Shown: piece by piece, positions 1-8,000 of the stretch | How positions within the stretch are numbered: position 1 is the stretch's first letter | Layout: each line of letters starts with the position of its first letter | Source of the DNA: Bacteroidota bacterium | GTDB lineage: Bacteria; Bacteroidota; Bacteroidia; UKL13-3 | DNA: 16,217 bases | Direction of reading: 5' to 3' | Assembly (NCBI GenBank): GCA_947462865.1 | Contig: CANHRW010000025.1 | Span: 1-16,217 of the forward strand | The notes under the pieces: model-generated | The model's input: the letters and a program-made list of their open reading frames with translations, nothing else | Databases searched by the model: none | What the model was told of the DNA's origin: nothing | Program-made: the position numbers and the translations under genes

Positions 1-2
1 AA

Positions 3-233
3 TTGAGTAATTTTATATTGCCTGGAGGCTTATTATCTGCTTCTTATTGTCATGTCGCCAGATGCGTATGCAGAAGGTCTGAAAGGTTAGTTGTTCATTT
101 ACAAACTGAATCAGAGGTGCCAGGTATCATTGTGGTGTATTTGAACCGTTTGAGTGATTATCTATTTGTTTTGTCTAGGAAGTTGGTTCACGATGCAGGT
201 GCTACTGAAATTGCTTGGAGACCTAGGTTTTAA
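3..233 (+). CDS. PduO-type ATP:cob(I)alamin adenosyltransferase, C-terminal fragment (5' end outside window)
   Basis: Only the last 76 codons lie in the window; the reading frame is open to the left edge, so the gene starts upstream. The fragment carries the hallmark C-terminal helices of the PduO/MMAB family: FILPGG near the beginning, HVARCVCRRSERLVVHL with the conserved arginine-rich helix, and YLNRLSDYLFVLSR followed by an aromatic/proline ending (AWRPRF). Family members transfer the adenosyl group of ATP to cob(I)alamin, giving adenosylcobalamin for enzymes such as methylmalonyl-CoA mutase; they are cytoplasmic trimers. The TAA stop (231-233) overlaps the stop codon of the convergent SPOR gene. 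Family assignment is strong from the motifs; the exact gene name cannot be judged without the N-terminus. Confidence 0.9.
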   Translation: MSNFILPGGLLSASYCHVARCVCRRSERLVVHLQTESEVPGIIVVYLNRLSDYLFVLSRKLVHDAGATEIAWRPRF

Positions 234-1555
234 TGTTTTTGGTATATCCAACACTCAATTCCTTGGCTTTCGAAGGTATTTTTTAAATCAGTTGCTTCAT
301 TTTCAGACGATGTCTTTTGAAGAGCTACTAAGGTCATGCCCTTTTTATTTGAAGGCAGCAATTGAGTCTGTTCAAAACCCTTCTCTTTGAAAGTGTTTTG
401 CTGATTGACTGCATTGTCATAATTACCAAATGCCCCAATTATAAGATAATAACCCGACGAATTGTTGGATGAATGATTGACTTGATTGAGGTTATTGTTG
501 GGTAATTTTGCGCTTTTATTGCTTGATTTAAATTCAATTTCTTTTGGACTTTCTTCAAAAATCGCTTCTTTATTAGGCGCAACTTGAGGAATTGTTTTCT
601 CCAATTTTGCAATGGTATTTATTTGATCTGGTTGCTGGCTAACCTCATCTTGGCTCACCAAATTGAATAAACTTAGGTCATTAAAATAGGCTGTGCTGTC
701 AAAATCACAATCGCCTTTAGATAAGACAAAACCAGGATTAAACAGTAAGTTGTTTTCAGCTGATGTTGCTTGTTTTTGACTATTATTTTGAGCTTGTATA
801 CTCACTTCTGTATCTTCATCAGCACCTAAATTTGTTGGCAAATCTGCCATATTCATTTTAGCAATTTCAGATTGTCTGGCTGCTTGTGGATGTTTTTGTA
901 AAAACAAAACCACATTGATAACTAAAATTAATGTCAATACAGTAGCTAAAATTGGAAAAGCCTTTGACTTAGGTAATTTAGGTGCTGAAGCCAAATTGTT
1001 GTCAACTCCTGCATCTTCCAACATTTGTTTCAATTCTCTAAGTGCATTTTCCCTGGTTTCTTCAATGTCTTCATGCTCTCCAGGCTTTGCCGTTCTGTCT
1101 ACCAAAATCTTTTTGGGTTTTTGGTTTTCTTGTATAAAACGGATACCTGTTAGGCCAAAAGAACTAGCTGCAGTCCATTTCTCTTTTGCAAAATCAAATT
1201 GGATTTTGCCATTTTGTCCTTTTGCAAATAAACCTAGCTCCTCAATATGTAATTTTCCATGGTTTAATAACTCATGGTTGGCCAATTCAAGTTGTAAATT
1301 AATTTTTTGACTCGATTCAACATAAGAAAGTCCCCATACTGAACCACAATATGAAATGAAATTGGTAGATGTTTCGTAGTTGCCTTGGGTAAAAATAGGT
1401 ATCAGTTCCATTGGTTGAAACTTCTGAGCCAGAGGGTCTATGTGAGAAGACTGTTTTTCTAACCTGAATATACCAAATCCAGCAATGCAACAGGCGTTGC
1501 TTTGTCTTAGAAAATGAGCTACGAGCTCTAATGTATGTAAATCTTTGAATCTCAA
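230..1555 (-). CDS. SPOR domain-containing membrane protein with HU-CCDC81-like N-terminus
   Basis: This 441-residue protein has the layout seen in many Bacteroidota SPOR proteins. Residues about 5-140 resemble the paired bacterial HU-CCDC81 domains (CCIAGFGIFRLE is the typical first hairpin). One hydrophobic helix lies at about 199-219 (FPILATVLTLILVINVVLFL), then a long Asn/Ser/Gln-rich linker, then a SPOR domain at about 368-441 (YYLIIGAFGNYDNA to the C-terminal CWIYQKH). SPOR domains bind denuded peptidoglycan glycans, often at division sites; the linker and SPOR part should face the periplasm. The start is the TTG at 1553-1555: an in-frame stop lies five codons upstream (1568-1570) and no ATG lies nearby, and the HU homology begins almost at once. 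A shorter frame starting with GTG at 1583 overlaps this start; see findings. Domain assignment is from recognised pattern, not from a profile search. Confidence 0.85.
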   Translation of the reverse strand: MRFKDLHTLELVAHFLRQSNACCIAGFGIFRLEKQSSHIDPLAQKFQPMELIPIFTQGNYETSTNFISYCGSVWGLSYVESSQKINLQLELANHELLNHGKLHIEELGLFAKGQNGKIQFDFAKEKWTAASSFGLTGIRFIQENQKPKKILVDRTAKPGEHEDIEETRENALRELKQMLEDAGVDNNLASAPKLPKSKAFPILATVLTLILVINVVLFLQKHPQAARQSEIAKMNMADLPTNLGADEDTEVSIQAQNNSQKQATSAENNLLFNPGFVLSKGDCDFDSTAYFNDLSLFNLVSQDEVSQQPDQINTIAKLEKTIPQVAPNKEAIFEESPKEIEFKSSNKSAKLPNNNLNQVNHSSNNSSGYYLIIGAFGNYDNAVNQQNTFKEKGFEQTQLLPSNKKGMTLVALQKTSSENEATDLKNTFESQGIECWIYQKH

Positions 1556-1761
1556 TTTTTTTGAGTTTTATCAAAATTAACACCTTTTTGAATTGATTAC
1601 ATTCACAAAGTGTTCACATTTTTTTGTAAAAATAAGTAAAGAATAGAAGAAAACCCCATGTATTTGTAAATCTTGGCGGAGTGCGACAAAGTTGCTTCAT
1701 TTCCAATAGATTTAAATACAATTTTTTTAAACTACATTTTTAGTTTTATATTGTAAAAGTT
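1556..1761. promoter_or_regulatory. Divergent spacer between SPOR gene and T9SS cargo gene
   Basis: These 206 AT-rich bases must hold promoters for both flanking genes, since both start here and point away from each other. I could not place a convincing Bacteroidota promoter (TTG, about 19 bases, TAnnTTTG) on either strand. TACATTTT just upstream of the plus-strand gene is a one-mismatch -7 candidate without a good -33 box. A direct repeat TTCACA occurs at 1602-1607 and 1613-1618 (11-base period). Confidence 0.4.
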
Positions 1762-3102
1762 ATGAGACAACTATTTTTAACCTGCAGTTTGGCATTTTTT
1801 GCCTTATCAAGTAAAGCTCAAGTTACAATCAATGCATCTGATTTAGCTTCGGCTAGTGATACCATTCGTTATTCTGTAACCAGTTCGCTAATCAATACCA
1901 ATCTAACCGGCCCAAATCAAAACTGGGACTTTAGTAATTTGATACCCATTAGCCAAGATGTTCAGAGTTTTTATGCACCTGCTCAATTGCCTTTTACATT
2001 TAGATTGCAATTTTCAGCTATGACCTTTGGTTTTCCGGAGTCATTGTTGCCCAATGTTGGCAACATTGGAGGAGCAAATGCAAATCTTTTGTCAGATCCC
2101 TACACTTTTGTTAAAAAGAGTGTCTCGGCCTATGTTTATTTGGGAAGAGGTGCAAGTGTTCAAGGCATTCCTCTCTCATTGGTTTATACACCAAAAGATA
2201 CTTTGTACAAATTTCCACTTAATTATCTAGACTCATTCTCGAGTCCATTTGTTGGCAGTGCTGGATTTCCTGGTCTTGGCTCACTTTCACAAGCAGGTAA
2301 CAGAACCAATATTGTTGATGGCTGGGGTAAAATCAAAACACCATATGGCATTTTTGATTGTATTAGAATTAAATCTGTTGTTACAGAAATTGATAGCATC
2401 ACATTTGGGGCAAATAGTATTCCATTGCCAAATAATAGAACTGAATACAGGTGGTTAGCTAAAAACCAAAATATACCACTATTAGAGGTTATTGAGCCTG
2501 CCTCATTTTTAGGAGCTAGAACCATCAGGTATAAAGATATTTATAGACCAGAGGTATTTGTCAATCATGCCAATTTTACGGCCAGTCCAAATTTAGTAAA
2601 TGCAGGTGATACTTTGTTTTTAACCAATAGAAGTTTTGGTACACCTAAGTCATATTTGTGGGAGATTGATGCGCCAAACACTTATTTTGATTTTGTAGGC
2701 GGAACAAATCAGAATTCGGCAAACCCTAGATTGATATTTTACCAGCCAGGCAGTTACGATATTAAATTAACAGTTACTTATTCTGGTGGAAAAGACGATA
2801 CGCTTAGAACCAATGCTATTCAAGTCTTACCTGTTGCAACTGGTTTAATGGATGAGTGGTTTAATCCTAGTTTTAAGCTTTACCCTAATCCTGTTTCTGG
2901 AGTATTGTTTTTAGCGTCAAATCATTTAAAAAATACCAACTATCAAATTTTAGATTTAACAGGGAAACTACTTTTGCAAGGTTTTTTAAATGCAGAAAAT
3001 CCTATACAAGCCATTGATGTCAGTGGTTTAGCAAAGGGATGTTATTTGTTTAAAATTGATCAAATGCCAATTCAATCTACTTGTAAATTTGTTGTAGAAT
3101 AG
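1762..3102 (+). CDS. Secreted PKD-domain protein with T9SS type A sorting domain
   Basis: This 446-residue protein begins with a Sec signal peptide (Arg-Gln, hydrophobic core LFLTCSLAFFALSS, likely cut after SKAQ at residue 20). Residues 21-260 form a region I cannot assign; it holds repeated aromatic/Asn-rich strands and the phrase PNQNWDFSNL seen in other Bacteroidota secreted proteins. A PKD-like beta-sandwich covers about 270-356 (SYLWEIDAP, YQPGSYDIKLTVTY). The last 75 residues, from FKLYPNPVSG (371), are a T9SS type A sorting domain, so the product should cross the outer membrane and be released or anchored on the surface after removal of this domain. The ATG at 1762 directly precedes the signal peptide. 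The recN gene follows after 49 bp on the same strand. The function of the passenger region is unknown. Confidence 0.88.
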   Translation: MRQLFLTCSLAFFALSSKAQVTINASDLASASDTIRYSVTSSLINTNLTGPNQNWDFSNLIPISQDVQSFYAPAQLPFTFRLQFSAMTFGFPESLLPNVGNIGGANANLLSDPYTFVKKSVSAYVYLGRGASVQGIPLSLVYTPKDTLYKFPLNYLDSFSSPFVGSAGFPGLGSLSQAGNRTNIVDGWGKIKTPYGIFDCIRIKSVVTEIDSITFGANSIPLPNNRTEYRWLAKNQNIPLLEVIEPASFLGARTIRYKDIYRPEVFVNHANFTASPNLVNAGDTLFLTNRSFGTPKSYLWEIDAPNTYFDFVGGTNQNSANPRLIFYQPGSYDIKLTVTYSGGKDDTLRTNAIQVLPVATGLMDEWFNPSFKLYPNPVSGVLFLASNHLKNTNYQILDLTGKLLLQGFLNAENPIQAIDVSGLAKGCYLFKIDQMPIQSTCKFVVE

Positions 3103-3151
3103 TTTGCAGAAAAAGTCTTTACGGCAGTTTATATTCGCAGTAGAATAAAAC

Positions 3152-4816
3152 ATGCTACAATCTTTAAAAATAAAAAATTATGCCATCATCCATTCAACTG
3201 AAATTGAATTTGGAAACGGCTTAAACATTGTTACAGGTGAAACTGGGGCCGGTAAATCTATTTTACTAGGTGCATTGGGGCTTGTTTTAGGAGAAAGGTC
3301 TGACTCTAAATCAATCAAGCCAGGAGCAGACAAATTGGTTGTTGAGGCTTGTTTTAACACTTCAGATGCATTTATCAATGCCTTGTTAATTGACAATGAT
3401 TTAGATGTTTCTTCTCATTTAATATTGAGACGCGAAATCAATGCAAATGGCAAATCGAGGGCATTTGTAAATGATACGCCTGTTGGTTTACAATTACTCA
3501 AAGAAATAGGTGTTCAGTTAATAGATATCGTATCTCAGCACCAAACCCTTCAATTGTACGATCAGCGCATTCAATTTCAATTATTAGACGCATATGCAGG
3601 AAATTTATTGTTGGTACAAGATTACCAAGAACATTTTAACCTGTTTAAATTACAGGAGAAAAACCTGAATGCTTTAAAAGAAAAAATTGCCCAAGCAATT
3701 CAAGAAGAATCATATTTAAGGTATTTAATAGATGAAATAGAAGAACTAAGCCTTGTTCCAAACGAAGAAGACATCTTAGAATCTGAAATAGCAAAACTCT
3801 CCAATGCCGATCAGATTCAGCAATTATGTGCTCAAGGAACTGATTTGATTGTAAATGCTGAATACAATGTAGTAGACCAATTGAATGTTATAGTGTCTGC
3901 TATTCAATTTGCAGCAAAAGGAATTGAACCACTTGAACAATTGGCCAAAAGAATTCAATCGAACATTGTTGATTTAAAAGACATTTCTGCTGAATTGACT
4001 GCAGTAGGTATGGATATTGTTCCTAACCCACAAGAACTTGAACTAAAAGAGCAAAGGTTAGGTAAAATAATGAACCTGCTCAAAAAACATCGGGTTGCAA
4101 ACACAGTAGCATTAATGGAACAGTTAGCATCCAAGAAATCGGCACTTCAAGAAATTGATTTACTCAATAATCAAATTGCAGACTCAGAAGCGACTTTCAT
4201 AAAAACCAAAGAGATTTGTATTCAATTAGCAAACAAGCTACACAGTTCTAGAATGCTTCAAATACCTAATTTCGAAAAAGAAATAGAACAACTTTTATTA
4301 GAGTTGTCTATTCCTCATGCCCGATTTAAAATAGAATTAGCAACTATAGAAACAGCGCAATTGTCAGTTTTTGGAATTAATAAAATCAATTACTTTTTCT
4401 CAGCTAACAAGGGTACTTCATTGTCCCCAATCAATCAAGTAGCAAGTGGGGGAGAGATGAGCAGACTGATGTTGAGTTTAAAGGCCTTGGTTGCAGAAAA
4501 AATAGCCTTACCCTCAATTGTGTTTGATGAGATTGATACTGGAATTTCAGGAGAGGCTGCACTTAAAGTTGGGGTAGTTATGAAAAAATTGGCCAACCAA
4601 CAACAAATTATTGCCATTACGCATTTGCCTCAAATTGCTGGAAAAGCTGATTTCCATTTTTTGGTTAATAAAGACCAATCTACTGCAACTGTGCAAACAA
4701 AAATTGTTTTATTAGATAAAGAACAAAGAGTCGTTGAAATAGCTAGGATGATCAGTGGTGAAAATGCTGGTGAAACCATATTAAAAGCAGCAAGCGAACT
4801 CATCAACAATCAATAA
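3152..4816 (+). CDS. recN: DNA repair protein RecN
   Basis: This 554-residue SMC-like ATPase acts in the cytoplasm in double-strand break repair, holding DNA ends or sister chromatids together. Its length fits the family. Visible landmarks are Walker A GETGAGKS (29-36) in the classic N-terminal context NYAIIHSTEIEFGNG; a Q-loop region DIVSQHQTLQLYD (125-137); a central coiled coil with many Glu/Lys/Gln/Leu (about 155-385); ABC signature SGGEMSRL (432-439); Walker B IVFDEIDTGISGEAA (456-470); and the switch histidine in ITHLPQIAGKAD (H491). All catalytic elements are intact. The gene starts 49 bp after the T9SS cargo gene. A weak promoter candidate in that gap is TATATTCG at 3130-3137, one mismatch from TAnnTTTG, with TTTG at 3103-3106. 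No LexA-type box was recognised. Transcription probably ends at the hairpin near 5003-5038. Confidence 0.97.
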   Translation: MLQSLKIKNYAIIHSTEIEFGNGLNIVTGETGAGKSILLGALGLVLGERSDSKSIKPGADKLVVEACFNTSDAFINALLIDNDLDVSSHLILRREINANGKSRAFVNDTPVGLQLLKEIGVQLIDIVSQHQTLQLYDQRIQFQLLDAYAGNLLLVQDYQEHFNLFKLQEKNLNALKEKIAQAIQEESYLRYLIDEIEELSLVPNEEDILESEIAKLSNADQIQQLCAQGTDLIVNAEYNVVDQLNVIVSAIQFAAKGIEPLEQLAKRIQSNIVDLKDISAELTAVGMDIVPNPQELELKEQRLGKIMNLLKKHRVANTVALMEQLASKKSALQEIDLLNNQIADSEATFIKTKEICIQLANKLHSSRMLQIPNFEKEIEQLLLELSIPHARFKIELATIETAQLSVFGINKINYFFSANKGTSLSPINQVASGGEMSRLMLSLKALVAEKIALPSIVFDEIDTGISGEAALKVGVVMKKLANQQQIIAITHLPQIAGKADFHFLVNKDQSTATVQTKIVLLDKEQRVVEIARMISGENAGETILKAASELINNQ

Positions 4817-4930
4817 ATTTTAAATGTATTCAAGCTTATTTAACCCATAAGCAATAAAAAGTATTTATTAGCTTCAGATTTTTAGATGAACGGTGATGCT
4901 TTTTATGTTTAATCATTGAATAATGGTTAT

Positions 4931-4944
4931 ACAAACATGTTTGT
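4931..4944. repeat. Perfect 14-bp palindrome in the recN / Ig-protein convergent spacer
   Basis: ACAAACATGTTTGT reads the same on both strands. It lies in the 243-bp spacer (4817-5059) between two convergent genes, 115 bp after the recN stop. It has no U-tract, so it is not a terminator. It could be a protein binding site or chance in AT-rich DNA. The rest of the spacer up to the terminator shows only a weak GCTTAT/ATAAGC stem at 4834-4852. Confidence 0.5.
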
Positions 4945-5002
4945 TCAAGTGTAATTTTATTATGAGTAAATTACCTAGTAGGCTTTTAACTAGATTAATG
5001 GA

Positions 5003-5038
5003 AACAAAAAAGGCAACCCGAAGGTTGCCTTTTTTGTT
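5003..5038. terminator. Strong bidirectional intrinsic terminator with cUUCGg loop on the minus strand
   Basis: A perfect inverted repeat with 16-base arms has the core GGCAACC (5012-5018) and GGTTGCC (5023-5029), flanked by six A's on the left (5006-5011) and six T's on the right (5030-5035), so it can end transcripts in either direction. The loop is CGAA on the plus strand and TTCG closed by C-G on the minus strand, the very stable UUCG tetraloop. It lies 21 nt after the stop of the Ig-protein gene and 186 nt after the recN stop, so it fits primarily the former. Confidence 0.93.
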
Positions 5039-5059
5039 ATACGATTGAAGTAGCCTGAA

Positions 5060-8000
5060 TTAGTTACCAATTTTGATAAACTTGCTCATAGACATTACTT
5101 CGCCATTTGCATTTTTTAATTCCAAGAAATAAGCACCTGTGCTCATGTCTGAAATTTCAATTGACAAACCAGCATTTACTTCTGAACCAGAAGTGTTTTT
5201 GTCCATTACCAATTTACCTGTTTGGTCTAAGATTCTGATAGAATAGCTTCCTTCAGCAACGCCGTTAGTAACCAAATTGATTACATTTTGAGCAGGAACT
5301 GGGAATAAATTCATTTCAGTGTTTTCAACTACTGAAGCCAATTCATTTTTAGCAATACCACCAACTGTTAATCTAACGGTATCTGAAACAATGTTACCGC
5401 ATGCACCAGTTATTCTACAAATGTATCTGTAGTTATTGAATGCAGATTTAACACTGTTTAAAGTTAAGCTATTGGTGAAAGCACCAGCAACCGATCCACC
5501 TACTGGTGAAGCTGGGTTTTCCAATGTAGTTCTATTTACTCTGAACCAACGGAAAGCGGTAGCATTGGTAGCTGAAACACTGAAATTAGCATTTCCACCT
5601 ACAGCTACGTTTACATTTGAAGGTTGGCTAGTAATAGTAGGTAATGCTCTTACAACCAATAAACCAGCACCAGTAGTTAGGGTAGATGATCCACCATTTC
5701 CAACAACAACAGAGTAGCTAGCTGCATTAGATGCATTTACACCAGTCATTGTATAGCTAGAAGAATTAGCTCCTGAAATATTAGAACCATCTTTTCTCCA
5801 TTGGTAAGTTAAGCCTGAACCTGAAGCAGAAACGCTGAAGGTAGCATTGTTACCAGCACACATTGATTGGTCTGCCAATTTAAATGTTGATACAATTGCC
5901 AAATTAGCAGCACTAGAAGAAACTACACCGCAATTACCTGTAACGTTCAACACATAACTACCAGCAGCAGCTGTAGAAGTACTGGTCATAGATAAAGTAG
6001 AAGTGGTAGCTCCAAAAACAGAACTAGAATTTGAGATAGGTGAACCATCTTTAGTCCATTGGTATGTTACACCATTTAAGTTACCAGTTACAATTGCACT
6101 GAAAGCAACACTTTGTGAAGCAAATATAACTGCACTTACAGGTTGTGAACTAATGGTTGCAGAAGTATTCACCAATAAACTTGCACCATTTGATAACAAT
6201 GAGCTTGAACCCATAGTTAATAGAGCAGAATAGTTAGCTACATCGCTAACGCTTACATTGCTTAGAGAGAGTGTAGATCCAGTTTGACCTGGCATGATCA
6301 CGTTATTTTTTAACCATTGGATACTTAATGCATCTGAACCACTTGCACTTGATACGCTGAAGCTAGCATTTTCGCCAGCACATTTTGTAACATTTGAAGG
6401 GTTACCAGTCAATACAGCCAAAGATGCTGAATTAGAAGATACTGTTCCACAACCAAAAATAACATCTACAGTGTAATCTCCTGCATTAGCACCAGCAGCG
6501 CTTGCAACAGTGTAAGTTGCAGATGTTGCTCCTGAAATAGCTGATCCATCTTTTTTCCATTGGTAAGCAGCAGCAGAAGATGTGTTTACCAAAAATGTAG
6601 CACTTTGACCAGCACGTCTCAACATTGAAGTTGGTTGACCAGTAATTGTACTTACAGTTAAACTAGCGTTGTTTGATAACATATCATTGCCACCCACAGT
6701 AATATTTACTGCATAATTACCAATATCAGAAACTGATACATTAGATAAGTTCAATGTAGCTGAAGTTTGACCGCTTAAATTTACACCATTTTTTGTCCAT
6801 TGGTAGCTAATAGCATCTGAACCACCATCAACAGTTGCACTGAATGAAGCGTTTTGACCAGCACATTTGCTTGTATTATTTGGATTTGAAGACAATACTG
6901 TTAATGAAGCTGAGTTTGAGCTAACAGTACCGCAACCAAATGTAACGTCTACAGAATAATCACCAGCGTTAGTGCTTGTTATGTTTGGAAAATTTAATGT
7001 AGAACCAGTAGCAGCTGTAATGGCTATACCATTCTTTTTCCATTGGAATGAACCTCCATCAGCACCACTAGCCGATACAGTTAATAAAGCAGATTGACCT
7101 GCACGTCTCAAAAATGATACTGGATGGCTTGAAATAGCTGTATTCGCTTTAATTGAAACTACAGTTGAAGCAGAAGTAACTGAACCACCCAAGTTGCTAA
7201 CAACAACAGTGTATGTTCCAGCATCTGCAGAAGATAAACTATTTAAAGACAATGTAGCATTGGTTGCTCCATCAATATTAACACCATTTCTTCTCCATTG
7301 GTAGCTCAATGAACCGTAACCGGTTGCACTAACACTCATAGAAGCAGAAGTACCTGAACATTGATTGATTCTAGGAGTTGGGTTTGCAGTGATTGTTGGA
7401 GCTGCAACTGTTACAGTTAAGTCTGCAGCATTAGAAGCAGCTGAACCACATGATGATGTAGCTGTTACTGAATAAGCACCTGCATCTGAAGGAGCTAAAT
7501 TGGTAATATCAATTTTAAAGTTTGTTTGACCCAAAATAGGCGAACCATTTTTAGCCCACTGGTAAGAGATTGCTCCAGTACCAGAAGCTGACACACTAAA
7601 TGTTACACCAGTACCTGCAGGACGGGTTTGGCTATTTGGTTGTGAAACTATTGCAGTATTTGCATTTACCAACAATGAAGCAGATCCAACAGCTGTAGTA
7701 ATGCCATTCACATTAATAGAAACAGAATAGATACCATTCATTGCAGAAGTAGCATTGCTCAAGTTTAATGATGAATTGGTTTGTCCACTAATGCTTGAAC
7801 CATCTCTTCTCCATTGGTAAGAAACAGGTGAAGGACTGCTAACAGTTGTACTGAAAGAAGTGCTTGAACCAGCACAAACTGTTTTTGAAGTTGGAACAGC
7901 ACTGATTACAGATAAAGCTGCATCGTCTGAATATACAGTTCCACAAGCTCCAGTAACTTCTAAAGTGTAGTTACCAGCTGAACTTGAAGAAATATTAGAA

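Noticed and set aside
154..390. A 78-codon plus-strand frame spanning the adenosyltransferase end and the SPOR gene end.
   Set aside because: It overlaps two well-supported genes in other frames and resembles no protein family.
1602..1618. TTCACA direct repeat with 11-bp period in the SPOR/T9SS cargo spacer, considered as an operator or DnaA-box cluster.
   Set aside because: It does not match the DnaA box and two short copies in AT-rich DNA are weak evidence.
4834..4852. GCTTAT/ATAAGC stem shortly after recN, considered as the recN terminator.
   Set aside because: The stem is short and AT-rich and lacks a following U-tract; the hairpin at 5003-5038 is far better.
5436..6476. Several plus-strand open frames of 60-93 codons inside the Ig-protein gene.
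   Set aside because: They are antisense shadows of the repetitive coding sequence, with no start context, no family resemblance and the same repeat periodicity.
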